Source: CAWBAT01 sp046331665
GTDB lineage: Bacteria; Acidobacteriota; Terriglobia; Versatilivoradales; Versatilivoraceae
Reading direction: 5' to 3'
Length of the DNA: 64,000 nt
Assembly (NCBI GenBank): GCA_046331665.1
Contig: JAXLQK010000013.1
Location: 1-64,000, forward strand
This document shows, one piece after another, positions 32,354 through 41,698 of the stretch. The notes beneath the pieces are model-generated. The model had not been told where the DNA came from. It searched no databases and saw only the letters and a program-made list of their open reading frames with translations. The translations under genes and the position numbers were made by a program. Each line of letters begins with the position of its first letter. The first letter of the stretch is position 1.

Positions 32354-33943
32354 CTAGTTCCCCAGATTCTCGCCCGCCAGACGGAACGGATTCGGAGGTG
32401 CTGCCCGTCTCGAACCGGCGACATTAGGATCTGGAATGACAAGCGCCAGGTAACCTTCGGCAACTACAGGTACGCTGCTGCCATAGGTACCGGACAGGAA
32501 GAGCAAATCCATGTCCATATTGGAACTCGGCGACTGCGATGATGTAGCCTTGGAAGCCGGCAGATCCGGTAATCCCGGACAGGGAACCTGCCCAGCTATT
32601 GCCTGATTCACACTGCTTGCCACGGTTTGAACAACCGCTGCCGGAGCTGTACCACCCGACGCGAATTGTGAATAACCGTAGAGGGTCACGGCACCCGCTT
32701 GCGGGACGGCACCCGTCCCAACCCCACCAAAGGCTTCATCGTCTCGGGTGGTGTTGGCAATGGCCATACCAGAATCAAAGGTCGAACCAGCGGCATTGCT
32801 CATGAACGGGAATAATAGATACGTCACGCACTTGGAGATGAGCACGAAGTTTGCCGGAGGATTCGGCTGGTATGGGTCGTTAAATCTGGGCTGAACCCCT
32901 GTAGGGAGTGGGGGAGGATAGAGCTGCGCCCAGGAAACAACCTGACCAACGCCGGAAGAGGTCGAGACTTGAACATCAGGAGTGATATTGAAAGTCTCAA
33001 TTCCGGTGTCGCTGGCAGCCTGATCTGACGTGGTAAATTCGTACAAGGCTTCTTGAACTCCACCAGAGATCGTTGGAGTGTTAGCTAGCCAAACCGTTCC
33101 AGTACCGGTGCTGGCACCTACGCTCGTCGGCCAAACGATAGCAACGTTGGCAGGGATACCACCCACTTGAATATGGAACTGGGTATCAGCATTCCCTCCA
33201 TAAGGTGTACGCGGATTGGCCGACGTAACACCAAAAGAAGGTTGCACATGCTGAACAAAGGCTCCGGGAAATCCCTCTGACAAAGTAACGGTTGGGTCAT
33301 CTCCACCATTACAAATCGTCTGAACTGTCCCGTTGTATGACACAATCAGCCCGACATTGGTACGCGCCACACGAATCACCGACACGTTAATGAAGGAGTG
33401 GGCATTGCTGGGAGTGGACTGGATAGACGCCTGGACATCGGCTCCAACCGCAAACCCGGTGACGGCTCCGCGAACTCCGTTGACTGTGATCGTGGCACCG
33501 TCCGGTCCAAGCACGATACCAAGTGGAATCGTGATCGTAACCAAACCACCGGCAGGCGTGTTAACTGCTGAAGCAGCCAGCCCGGCACTGGGGGTGCCAT
33601 CGTCGCAATAATCAGTACTGAAGTTGATTGTTACGCCAGTAGCAATGGTGATGTTGCATGCGGCTGGCTGCCCTGTGGCTGCGGTCGCGCCAAAGAGATT
33701 TGAAATTGGAGTATTGAGATACAGGATATTGATCGTTCCAGCAATCGATGTCTGAGTCGTGTTGGCAGGAATGGTACTCTTGGTGAGGCGAACTTCACCG
33801 AGCACTTCCGCCAAGCCGGTCTGGATCACATCGACTGGCGTCGAACTTACCAGATGGGTAATTTGCGCATTCGCCTTCCCTGCAAAACCGACAACTAGGA
33901 GGGCCGCTAGCGCAATTGCTACTAGTCTATTTTTTCCTCGCAT
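32354..33943 (-). CDS. Exported protein of unknown function with strong expression signals
   Basis: 529 residues. The Sec signal is MRGKNRLVAIALAALLVVG with cleavage near KANA/QITH. The mature protein is rich in Thr, Val, Ala and Gly, with few charges and two Cys-containing stretches (CNITIATGVTINFSTDYCDD and QTICNGGDD), as in beta-sandwich surface proteins. The part around residue 400 (YLLFPFMSNAAGSTFDSGMA, IANTTRDDEAFGG) looks like the sandwich units of the shared C-terminal module at 16-17 kb, though weakly. GAGGAGAG lies just upstream of the ATG. A TTGACA promoter, long leader and strong terminator suggest an abundant product, perhaps a surface-layer or secreted structural protein. That is inference. 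Confidence 0.72.
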   Translation of the reverse strand: MRGKNRLVAIALAALLVVGFAGKANAQITHLVSSTPVDVIQTGLAEVLGEVRLTKSTIPANTTQTSIAGTINILYLNTPISNLFGATAATGQPAACNITIATGVTINFSTDYCDDGTPSAGLAASAVNTPAGGLVTITIPLGIVLGPDGATITVNGVRGAVTGFAVGADVQASIQSTPSNAHSFINVSVIRVARTNVGLIVSYNGTVQTICNGGDDPTVTLSEGFPGAFVQHVQPSFGVTSANPRTPYGGNADTQFHIQVGGIPANVAIVWPTSVGASTGTGTVWLANTPTISGGVQEALYEFTTSDQAASDTGIETFNITPDVQVSTSSGVGQVVSWAQLYPPPLPTGVQPRFNDPYQPNPPANFVLISKCVTYLLFPFMSNAAGSTFDSGMAIANTTRDDEAFGGVGTGAVPQAGAVTLYGYSQFASGGTAPAAVVQTVASSVNQAIAGQVPCPGLPDLPASKATSSQSPSSNMDMDLLFLSGTYGSSVPVVAEGYLALVIPDPNVAGSRRAAPPNPFRLAGENLGN

Positions 33944-34326
33944 TTTCTCTCCTCGTTAAAGATGTTAATGAGATATACCCCATTGTGAGTTGAACTGAAC
34001 TAATTTGAACTGAACCTGAGCTTAACATCGTTTCGAACATCTTGAAGCTTCATTCTTGTCTAGATGAGCCGACATCCGGTGAAATGCCGTCATCCTTCCA
34101 AGCTACTGAACTGCATCTAAAGAACCGTTTTGTATTTGTTTCACCTCCTGGCGAGTACTTTGCTGTCCACCGGAGACTGGGCGATAGACTAGATCTTCAC
34201 GAACCCTAACTCCGGATTTGTCGAAAGACTCTAATCTATCACCTCCTCGGAAAGAAGAAATTAATCGTGGGACTCGAGATTCGTCCGTTTTTGGACTTCT
34301 AACTTGTTAATAGTATTTAAGAAATC
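33944..34326 (-). promoter_or_regulatory. Long leader with two perfect non-initiating Shine-Dalgarno sequences
   Basis: Read on the minus strand, CCGAGGAGGTGATA (34250-34237) and CAGGAGGTGA (34150-34141) are complementary to the 3' end of 16S rRNA over 9-10 bases. Neither is followed by ATG, GTG or TTG at usable distance. The real ribosome site of the gene (GAGGAGAG) is separate, at 33944-33955. Such sites resemble STAB-SD elements of Bacillus mRNAs, where 30S binding protects the 5' end from decay. No other gene lies in this stretch. Confidence 0.6.
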
Positions 34327-34332
34327 GCGCCT

Positions 34333-34361
34333 ACCTTAGCACCCTGAATATGTGCTGTCAA
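34333..34361 (-). promoter_or_regulatory. Candidate sigma-70 promoter for the 529-aa exported protein
   Basis: Minus strand: perfect TTGACA, 17-nt spacer, TAAGGT. The leader would be about 380 nt. The -35 and spacing are ideal; the -10 keeps the key T, A and final T. Confidence 0.55.
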
Positions 34362-34662
34362 GATTTTTTTCGTTGAAAACTCAAGCATTTAACTCGACGC
34401 AATCAACTCTCGAAAGGCCCCACCACAAAACTGCAACCGGACTTATTACAAAAAGGAAACTCGAAAATCTGAAAACTAAGCGGAATTCTAGGACAATTTT
34501 TATTTGTTATGCAAGACAAAAAACAATTTAATTCTTTTTTTTTAGCCACTTGGCTCCGGCTTGCGCAAAATCTCAAAAACAATTTTCGGATATCCTCCCA
34601 CCAACTTTAGCGAAATATTCGCGATTCCCTTATCCTTATATACAAGCCAAGGGCCAAAGGTG
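34362..34662. other. A+T-rich intergenic stretch between gspD and the 529-aa gene
   Basis: About 300 bases, clearly richer in A and T than its neighbours (a run of nine T on the plus strand near 34539, several A runs). No gene was seen. It probably holds upstream promoter elements for the minus-strand gene and the end of the gsp transcript. No clear terminator hairpin was found. Confidence 0.5.
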
Positions 34663-36978
34663 TCAGTTACCTTGATCCATTCTCTGCAAGTCCTTTTTAA
34701 GGTCCTTGAGACGGGACTTTAATTCGTCGGTGGTGTCAGCCGCCGAATCAATATCCTGAATCATGTGCGGGGTGATGAGCGCAATCAGTTCTGTCCTTTG
34801 GGTGGTCGTCGAAGTCGACCCAAATAAATAGCCCGCCCCGGGAATATTTCCAAGCACCGGGATTCGGTTCTTGGATGTAAGCTTATTTTCCGCAATAATC
34901 CCGCCGATCGCAATAGTCTCTCCATCTTTGACGGTCACCTGGGTATTGACGGAACGGATGCTTATCGAAGGGGACTGGATGGCGCTGGTTAGCGTGGGAG
35001 CAATCGGCGAGCTGACTTCCTGGCTCAATTTCATGGTTACCCAGCCTGTAGGATTGATCCGGGGCGTAACAGTCAAAATGATCCCCGTAGGACGATTGGA
35101 GATCGTATTGGAGAACAGGCTCGTTCCGCCAACCGATCCCCCTGGAACCACGCCCTGAGAAGATAACAATGGGACTTCGGTGCCGACTTGGATTTTGGCT
35201 TCCTGATTGTCGGCCGCAATAATCGATGGGGCCGAGAGCACTTTGGTTTTGGATTGGGTCTCCTGGGCGTTCAGAAAAACCAAGAGTTCCCTGGTGTTGC
35301 CGATCAAGGCAAAAGTGTTCAAGCTGAGTCCGCTTAGTGCATTAGCCACCGTTCCACTCCCAGGGCTTGACCCGCTTCCCGTAGAGCCAACGAAAGAACC
35401 CGTCGTCAGATGTGGATCGGTCGTTTGTTGTTTCAGGAAGGCCGAAACCCCGAAAGACAGAGCCCCACTCAGGGTGACTTCGTAAATTTTGGCATCGATC
35501 AAAACCTGACGCGGGACTCGATCGAGTTCCTTGATTGTTTCCTTGATGGTTTCGTAATCCTGTGGACTGCATTGCACGATGAGCCCGTTATTGATTTCAT
35601 CCGGGACGATTTTAATCTCCCCCTGAATATACCCAGCCACCGATTTGTCTTCAGGGGGCTTTTCTGCCTCCGGAGTCGCCGCAGCAGGAGCAATTCCGGG
35701 AGGGGCAGGAAATGGAGTTTGATCCTTTTCTTCCTTTTCGGTGGTCTTTCTGCCATAGACTCTTAGCAGGAGATTGGCAATCTGCTTTGCCTCTCCATTC
35801 TCCACCTTATAGAAGTAATTCCGAACCCCGGCATTCTCGACGGTTTGATCCAGTTTTTCGACCCACTTGTCCACATCACCAAATGAACTCGGGTTGGAAC
35901 TGATGGCCAGGATGGAATTGATGCGGTCAACGGCGATGAAGCGGACCGCCGACTCCTTGCTCGACAATGAATAAGCCGCAAAAACTGTCTCCAGGTCGGT
36001 CCGAATATTTCTGGCTCGATTGTTCTTAATCGGATAAAGCTTTACGCGGCGGTTGCGGAAAACATCCGCATCGAAAATATTCACCAAGTCGAGGAGTTTT
36101 TTTAGATTCGAGGCGCTTTCCGTGATGATGAGAATATTGCCCTGGGTATGAGCCATGATATTCCCGGACTCGGAAAGGTAGGGGGCCAATATCTTTGACA
36201 TCTCTGAAGCAGCAACGAAACGCATCGGCAAGACCTGCATGATCATCAGGTCATCTTCTTTAAACTTCCCGGAATCTTCGGGGGAGCGAACGGGTATGGG
36301 GAACTGCTTGATATCCTTGGCGGGTGAAATTTGATAGATATTCCCGCTTTTAAAAATCGCACAGTTATTCAACTTCAAGATCTGCTCCAGGAGTGGGAAT
36401 AGATCTTCCCGATGAAATTCTCCCGCAGTATTGATGGTGACCACCCCTTTCACGCCCGGAGCCACAATATAGTTCAGCCGTAGCAGATCGTTCGCGATGA
36501 CATTGACGACTTGGAGCAGGTCCGCCTTGTCAAAGAGCAATTTGACGGGTGCTGAAGCGTAGGTTGGGGCTGGAGAGGGAGACACCGGAGTTTGACCTGG
36601 TTGTGATCCTTGCTGGGGAGAGGGAGCCGGCTCTGGGGTTGAACCCTGCTGAGCAGGGCCAGCCGGAGTTGCGGCAGGAGTCAATGGCGCCTGTGGGTTA
36701 ACCGTATTTTGAGGGGTCGCGACAGGCGGTGCGCCGCCTCCCGGCCTCTTTGGATAGCGCTGAATTCCGAAAGGGCTAGGCACTTCGTAATATTCTTCCT
36801 GGTCCTTCTTGGACGCCGGTGGGGCCGTGGATTGTCCTGTCGATTGATTCGACTGTGACGTGGTTTGCTCTTTACCCCGGTTGTTTTCCTGCGCGGTGGA
36901 GATGAAAGTCCAGAAAAGTCCTAACGAAACGAGCCCAGCAACTGTTTTCTTTTTCATGCGAGTATTGTCGTTCATCAT
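34663..36978 (-). CDS. gspD: Type II secretion system secretin GspD
   Basis: 771 residues. It has a Met/Lys-rich start with a hydrophobic signal (TVAGLVSLGLFWTFIS) and a Pro/Gln/Ser-rich linker to about residue 145. The N0 domain follows (VKLLFDKADLLQVVNVIAND), then N1-N3 ring domains (MQVLPMRFVAASEMSKILAP, VKLYPIKNNRARNIRTDLET, FYKVENGEAKQIANLLLRVY). The secretin core has VLSAPSIIAADNQEAKIQVG, QVTVKDGETIAIGGIIAENK and RIPVLGNIPGAGYLFGS. It forms the outer-membrane gate. It is the last gene of the gsp operon, after the GspC-like gene. The long low-complexity linker is longer than in classical GspD. Start ATG 36978 (or 36957). Confidence 0.95.
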   Translation of the reverse strand: MMNDNTRMKKKTVAGLVSLGLFWTFISTAQENNRGKEQTTSQSNQSTGQSTAPPASKKDQEEYYEVPSPFGIQRYPKRPGGGAPPVATPQNTVNPQAPLTPAATPAGPAQQGSTPEPAPSPQQGSQPGQTPVSPSPAPTYASAPVKLLFDKADLLQVVNVIANDLLRLNYIVAPGVKGVVTINTAGEFHREDLFPLLEQILKLNNCAIFKSGNIYQISPAKDIKQFPIPVRSPEDSGKFKEDDLMIMQVLPMRFVAASEMSKILAPYLSESGNIMAHTQGNILIITESASNLKKLLDLVNIFDADVFRNRRVKLYPIKNNRARNIRTDLETVFAAYSLSSKESAVRFIAVDRINSILAISSNPSSFGDVDKWVEKLDQTVENAGVRNYFYKVENGEAKQIANLLLRVYGRKTTEKEEKDQTPFPAPPGIAPAAATPEAEKPPEDKSVAGYIQGEIKIVPDEINNGLIVQCSPQDYETIKETIKELDRVPRQVLIDAKIYEVTLSGALSFGVSAFLKQQTTDPHLTTGSFVGSTGSGSSPGSGTVANALSGLSLNTFALIGNTRELLVFLNAQETQSKTKVLSAPSIIAADNQEAKIQVGTEVPLLSSQGVVPGGSVGGTSLFSNTISNRPTGIILTVTPRINPTGWVTMKLSQEVSSPIAPTLTSAIQSPSISIRSVNTQVTVKDGETIAIGGIIAENKLTSKNRIPVLGNIPGAGYLFGSTSTTTQRTELIALITPHMIQDIDSAADTTDELKSRLKDLKKDLQRMDQGN

Positions 36979-37068
36979 GATCCTAGAGTCCGTTGTTCCG
37001 TATTCAAAGATTCAATTTTGAACCGCTCAACCCATCCTTATTAATCCTCATTACAGGCCAATAGAGTC

Positions 37069-37782
37069 CTACTGCTGTTTTACATCCACCCAAGCCTCCA
37101 TGGGTCCGAAAGGAGAGGGCACAATTTTTTTCACTCTGCCATTGACCACTGTGCCGACGGGTACCGTTTCTGTCCTGGGAGCAGAAACCGCAGAAGTCGC
37201 CGGAGCACTATCGGTGGCAGCCGGGGATTGTCCGACCGTATTCACCTGGGAGTCCCTGGTCCCAGGCAATTCCTGAGCCGCGACGTCGCGAGGCACCAGT
37301 TTCGACGGCTCATTTAAGCGAACTTCCACCTCTTTACCGTCAAAATTCATGACCACCTTTTGGTCGTCGAACTTGAGCAATTGGTAACCGTCAATTGCTC
37401 CGCCTTTCCTTATCCGTTGGTAATCTTTGCTTGCCTTGGGATCACCAGAAACCATCAGGGCGACGGGATCATCCACAAAACCCATGATCCCCATCAAGAC
37501 TGGCTTAGGAGGCATGGTCTTTTGGGAGGCCGCTGGGTCTTGAGGCACGACATTCGTCCGATCGGGGCTGAACAGATTATTCTCCACCAGAGGGGCATAA
37601 CTGACGACCGGTGGCAAGCCACTGACCGGCTTTGACGCGGGGCTCCCTCCATCCAGTTTGGCTTTTAGAAAAGAGGGGTTGTGCGTTGTTTGGTAAGACA
37701 CCCATGTTCTCTTGACCTGGATTCCAAGCCATACGCACAGCGCCAGCAGAATGAGATTTAAAATGAGAACCTGCTTTTTCAT
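37069..37782 (-). CDS. gspC: GspC/PilP-like inner-membrane component of the type II system
   Basis: 237 residues. One N-terminal transmembrane segment (LILNLILLALCVWLGIQV), then a linker, then the HR-like domain with VENNLFSPDRT and LMGIMGFVDDPVALMVSG. A C-terminal region YQRIRKGGAIDGYQLLKFDD resembles the PDZ-less GspC/PilP fold that contacts the secretin N0 domain. Ser/Thr/Ala-rich tail. Located between gspM and gspD, whereas classical operons put gspC first. Moderately confident that it is the GspC equivalent. Confidence 0.78.
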   Translation of the reverse strand: MKKQVLILNLILLALCVWLGIQVKRTWVSYQTTHNPSFLKAKLDGGSPASKPVSGLPPVVSYAPLVENNLFSPDRTNVVPQDPAASQKTMPPKPVLMGIMGFVDDPVALMVSGDPKASKDYQRIRKGGAIDGYQLLKFDDQKVVMNFDGKEVEVRLNEPSKLVPRDVAAQELPGTRDSQVNTVGQSPAATDSAPATSAVSAPRTETVPVGTVVNGRVKKIVPSPFGPMEAWVDVKQQ

Positions 37783-37813
37783 GAATCGTCCTCAACCGAT
37801 AAATGCTTCGCGG

Positions 37814-38407
37814 TCAACTCTTCTTGGCGGGTTGCGGTGCGTTCGTTTCCGCCACCCTGACTCCCGAGATCTGCATGGAAGTCACAATGAGTTTTTGTTT
37901 CAAGTCGCCGTTTGCCACTGGAGTGATTCGCATTTCTTCAACAAAAAGGAGCGGCGTGCCATTCGGAAATGCTGCCAAAAAGTCCGTTAATTGCTCGATC
38001 CTCCCCGCAACTTCAACCCGGATCGAGACTTTACCGTAATCCGAGTTCAAACTCTTGACCGGCAGTACGTCGCTGCGGCGCAGGACCAACCCTTTTGAGG
38101 CAGCCAATTGTTTCAAGATGCCTTGCATTTCAGCATTGGCCAGGGCTTCGCTGGCGCTGGTTAGCAACCCGGTTTCTGCACTAGTTCTTTGTTGCTGTGC
38201 CTCAGCCAAGGCTGCCTTGACCGAGTCTTGCCCCATCAAAATTCTGCGATAGTTGACAATGCGTTTGGCATACTGATCGATTTTTGCAGAGTATCCACCC
38301 AGGGATTCCCAGAAGGGCAGAATTCCGTATTGCATCACCAAGTAAAGAACCACGGCGAGTAACCCCGCAGCGATAATCCATTTTTCCCTCTTGTTCAAGT
38401 TTTTCAT
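37814..38407 (-). CDS. gspM: GspM/PilO-like type II secretion protein
   Basis: 197 residues. Short cytoplasmic start, one membrane segment (WIIAAGLLAVVLYLVMQYG), coiled coil to about residue 95, then a small ferredoxin-like domain (GKVSIRVEVAGRIEQLTDFL, FVEEMRITPV) typical of the T2SSM_b/PilO group. It forms the inner-membrane platform with GspL. The start lies three nt after the gspL stop, so they are coupled. Confidence 0.82.
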   Translation of the reverse strand: MKNLNKREKWIIAAGLLAVVLYLVMQYGILPFWESLGGYSAKIDQYAKRIVNYRRILMGQDSVKAALAEAQQQRTSAETGLLTSASEALANAEMQGILKQLAASKGLVLRRSDVLPVKSLNSDYGKVSIRVEVAGRIEQLTDFLAAFPNGTPLLFVEEMRITPVANGDLKQKLIVTSMQISGVRVAETNAPQPAKKS

Positions 38408-38410
38408 TAG

Positions 38411-39853
38411 CTAGTTCCTAGTCGTTGTCTGCCCCTTCTCGGTCAAAACTGCAGGGAATGTAGCACGCAGTTTGGTGCGAATCCGAAAAACTTCCTTACC
38501 GTTCGCATCGCGGCTGATCCCACCCACAAATTCGCTTCCCTTAAAATAAGGAGACCCATCTAAAATTTGTGGAAGTGAGGCGACGGCATCGGAAGTCCCG
38601 TAGATCTCGATCATCTGATTCTTCAAAGTCAAATCGAATAAATAGGAGCTCTTGGGTAGAATTTTGGCCAGCTCATTCAAGGCCTCCAATATCTGGGTTT
38701 GACTCTGCTTCAGTTGATTCAGCAACCCCGTTCGTTTTTGTAGAGCCTGGATCTGGTCTTCGACGCTTCGTACCTTTTTGACTTCAGGTTCCAAACGGTG
38801 AATCTCGGATTCCAGGGTCAGGGCGTAGCGACGGTCCAACCAGGGTTTGGAGCATAGAAGGATTAAGGCCAGCGCAATATTGGCCACGACCAGGGCATAG
38901 GTAGGAATCCACACCCATCCCGAATGGCGAACCCGCTTTCGTTCAGGGAGCAGGTTCAGCGGGATAGGGGGTTTTCGGCGAGATCCCATCAGGGCGGCGC
39001 TAAGGGGGAGGACATGCGTCTCCACGCGCGACCTTTCAGCCGCAAATTTTCCCAAATTCAGTCCTTGTTCGGAACTCTGCAACAAGCGATCGACCTTCGT
39101 TTTGACAGCCCCTTCATCCCCCAGTTCCCACCCTTTGCCTAATTGACAAAGTTGCAATACCCCCTCGTCCGGCAGTCTGGCCTGACCTCGAAACAGGTTC
39201 ACTTCAGCCCCCAGCAAGGAGGCAGAGTCCTCAGTCGCTTTCGCTTGAAGCACTTTTGCCTGGCGAATCCCGCCATTCAAGAGGCCCACGAATTCACACT
39301 GATTCCCGTTGCCATAGCTCAACACCGCCGCCGTATTCTTCAACTTCGGCCGCAGTACCCCTACAAGATTGGCAAGAGCCACAAAGGTCGGGGCCACGCT
39401 CCTCACCGAAAGCCCCAATTTTTGACAGATCGTGAGAGGACCCTCAAGAATCGACTCTGGAATTAGAAAGAGAGAAACCTGAAGTGTCTTAGCCTCGGGA
39501 TTTTCCCGCGACACATGATAACCCGACACAACCACGGTGTCGTCAGAGGGAACCAGGGTGGCCAATTGATATTGAACCACTTTCTGGAGATTGGCTGCCG
39601 CCTCTTTCGGGACCTCCATATGGCGCAATACGACGGACGTTCTGGGCACCAGCAGTAAACCCTGGTAGTGAGTTGTCCGGTTCTTTCTGAGGAAGAGGGC
39701 TACTTGCTCCTTGGCAGTCTCGAGGTTTAGGGATTCCCCTCCCGAAATCGTCAGGAGGTCGACCAATTGGGTTTGATTCAGTCTCTTTGTCAGGAGACAG
39801 AATTGCAGTTTTTCGTCATCGATAAGAATTCCCAAGCTTTTCCCAAAAATCAT
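38411..39853 (-). CDS. gspL: GspL-like platform protein (PilM + PilN type architecture)
   Basis: 480 residues. The N-terminal ~300 residues have an actin-like PilM character (SLGILIDDEKLQFCLLTKRL, VLRHMEVPKEAAANLQKVVQ). One membrane segment follows (IPTYALVVANIALALILLC), then coiled coil and a PilN-like periplasmic domain (ELAKILPKSSYLFDLTLKN, IEIYGTSDAVASLPQIL). One chain thus combines the two parts that type IV pilus systems keep as PilM and PilN. It overlaps gspK by four bases (ATGA). Confidence 0.85.
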   Translation of the reverse strand: MIFGKSLGILIDDEKLQFCLLTKRLNQTQLVDLLTISGGESLNLETAKEQVALFLRKNRTTHYQGLLLVPRTSVVLRHMEVPKEAAANLQKVVQYQLATLVPSDDTVVVSGYHVSRENPEAKTLQVSLFLIPESILEGPLTICQKLGLSVRSVAPTFVALANLVGVLRPKLKNTAAVLSYGNGNQCEFVGLLNGGIRQAKVLQAKATEDSASLLGAEVNLFRGQARLPDEGVLQLCQLGKGWELGDEGAVKTKVDRLLQSSEQGLNLGKFAAERSRVETHVLPLSAALMGSRRKPPIPLNLLPERKRVRHSGWVWIPTYALVVANIALALILLCSKPWLDRRYALTLESEIHRLEPEVKKVRSVEDQIQALQKRTGLLNQLKQSQTQILEALNELAKILPKSSYLFDLTLKNQMIEIYGTSDAVASLPQILDGSPYFKGSEFVGGISRDANGKEVFRIRTKLRATFPAVLTEKGQTTTRN

Positions 39854-40971
39854 GACTCTTCCCCGGATTCCAGTTGCTTCATCTCATAGCGTCTCATTGA
39901 CGATTCCATCTCTGATGGATCCTGAACCCATTTTCGAATACTTGCCAAGGGCCAATATTCATCGTAAAAAATCAATCGTTCCATGATTGACTTGTTGAAG
40001 GGGTTCCTTTTTACTATCAATCTTACACTCCGGCGCATGGCAGAACCCTTCACCCAGCCTGTGGCCACCAGCGTGAAACGAGACGACAACTTTGTCGTCA
40101 GGAAGGAGAGGCTCTCTCCGGGAATCTGTGCCGTCAGTTGCTCAGAAATAGGGATCCCATCCTTTAAAGGCTCCGATTTTCTCGCCAATACTATCGCTTG
40201 GGCCAATTCCTTGTTCATGCCTGGCAGAGCCGCCAGGACTTCGGGCTCTGCATAATTCACATTGACCACATTCGTCTCTGAATAGACCGTCACATAATCA
40301 AGCAGTCCACTTCGATATCTAATTTCCCCGTCCTCATCGCGATCTGGTCTTCCGTATAAGATTTCACGGCTCATACCCGGCACCTCTAGTAGTTGCTCGG
40401 CAGACCCAAACCGACGCTTATCCGCCTTTTTGGGAGAGGCGGTACTCGAAGTGTCCCTTCCCGGGTTTTTCCAGTCATCGATGTTCTCTGCAAGAACCTT
40501 ACTCTGTGTTGCATTGAATCCCAATTGGGCCAAAAGACTTTCCAGAGTTTCCTTCTCGGCATAGTTCAGGTCCAATTTTCCTGACTCGTCCAGGATGGCA
40601 ACATGACACATCGCTTCTTTTCCTTGAATCCAGAAATGATTCATCCCTGCTTCATATGGAAAGAGGTTTTTCTGCCTCTCTTCCTTGCTGTAAGGAAAGA
40701 TGAGCCGAAACAGAACCTCTTCGATGGCGCCCTTGGCCAGAAAATAAGAGCGCTCCGCTGCATCCGCAGCTTGCACCGCATTGATTTCAGTGCGAACGGT
40801 CATTGACAGGTTAATGGCAATAAACGAGAGAGCCACGAGCACCCAAAGCAAAGCAATCAGTACAAAACCAGCGCTTGCTTCTCGCCTAAGAATGCACGTG
40901 GAAGGTCTCCACTCAGTTGATGCGCGACTCTTGCCACAAACTCTATACCGACCAAAAAGATACAGTGTCAT
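39850..40971 (-). CDS. gspK: Type II secretion minor pseudopilin GspK
   Basis: About 373 residues. A prepilin-like segment ASAG/FVLIALLWVLVALSF lacks Glu at position 5, which is normal for GspK. The large globular domain contains two helix-hairpin-helix-like parts (LDLNYAEKETLESLLAQLGF; VNVNYAEPEVLAALPGMNKE), as in other T2SSK proteins. Start ATG 40971 lies 7 nt after the gspJ stop; ATG 41007 is also open but would overlap gspJ. The leader before the cleavage Gly is about 35 residues, unusually long. It caps the pseudopilus tip with GspI and GspJ. Confidence 0.85.
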   Translation of the reverse strand: MTLYLFGRYRVCGKSRASTEWRPSTCILRREASAGFVLIALLWVLVALSFIAINLSMTVRTEINAVQAADAAERSYFLAKGAIEEVLFRLIFPYSKEERQKNLFPYEAGMNHFWIQGKEAMCHVAILDESGKLDLNYAEKETLESLLAQLGFNATQSKVLAENIDDWKNPGRDTSSTASPKKADKRRFGSAEQLLEVPGMSREILYGRPDRDEDGEIRYRSGLLDYVTVYSETNVVNVNYAEPEVLAALPGMNKELAQAIVLARKSEPLKDGIPISEQLTAQIPGESLSFLTTKLSSRFTLVATGWVKGSAMRRSVRLIVKRNPFNKSIMERLIFYDEYWPLASIRKWVQDPSEMESSMRRYEMKQLESGEES

Positions 40972-40978
40972 TGGCGAT

Positions 40979-41698
40979 CTATGATGATGAGGTCCGAATG
41001 GGTACATAGACGGATAGGTTTCGCTGCGCTGATATCTCCGTTTCTTTCCAGTGAAATTTCAATTCGACCGCGGCCGGCAAATAGGAACCCCTAGGCCGGA
41101 ATGAAGAATCAAACGATGCGCGCGCCTTTTTGGGTATTTCAAAGTACGCGAACTTCACACTCTCGAGACCTTCCAGCAAGTGAATCGAAGTCTTGGTCGG
41201 CTGAATCGGCAAGAATTCTGGAAGCACGCTTCCATCCTCTTTCTTTTCCAGCCGGCTGACCAGCGTTGCCCCCAGAGATTCGTCATCCTGGAAAGGAGTT
41301 TCATTAATCAGAAAGGAGTAAGTTGTCCCCCCCTCTTCAGGAATCGACAGATACTCCACCAGCCGCAAACCCGCCGAACCTCTTCCGTCGGCTGAAAATG
41401 TACTTACAAATCTTATTCCCACGTCAGTCCCTTGATAGACTAATAATTCGTAAGGAGTTTCATCGATATTCTGCCTGGAGTAGTAGGGAACCATGGATGC
41501 CAGTTGACGGTTCAAGAGATCTGCTGCTGTATTCAATGCAGAGAGCCGGCTCACTCGCTGGTCCCCCCGCTCCCAGGCGCGGAGTCCAATCCGAAATCCA
41601 TAGTGGATGGCAACCGCCAGGAGACTCATGATCGTCAGACTCACAAGTAACTCCATCAGAGTAAAGCCGCCTTGCACCGGGTCTTTTCTACTCGACAT
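40979..41698 (-). CDS. gspJ: Type II secretion minor pseudopilin GspJ
   Basis: 239 residues. A short basic leader (MSSRKDPVQGG) is followed by FTLMELLVSLTIMSLLAVAI, with the prepilin cleavage Gly and Glu5. The globular part includes AWERGDQRVSRLSALNTAAD and ends with a beta-rich region, matching GspJ. It overlaps the 3' end of gspI by 11 nt. Confidence 0.88.
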   Translation of the reverse strand: MSSRKDPVQGGFTLMELLVSLTIMSLLAVAIHYGFRIGLRAWERGDQRVSRLSALNTAADLLNRQLASMVPYYSRQNIDETPYELLVYQGTDVGIRFVSTFSADGRGSAGLRLVEYLSIPEEGGTTYSFLINETPFQDDESLGATLVSRLEKKEDGSVLPEFLPIQPTKTSIHLLEGLESVKFAYFEIPKKARASFDSSFRPRGSYLPAAVELKFHWKETEISAQRNLSVYVPIRTSSS

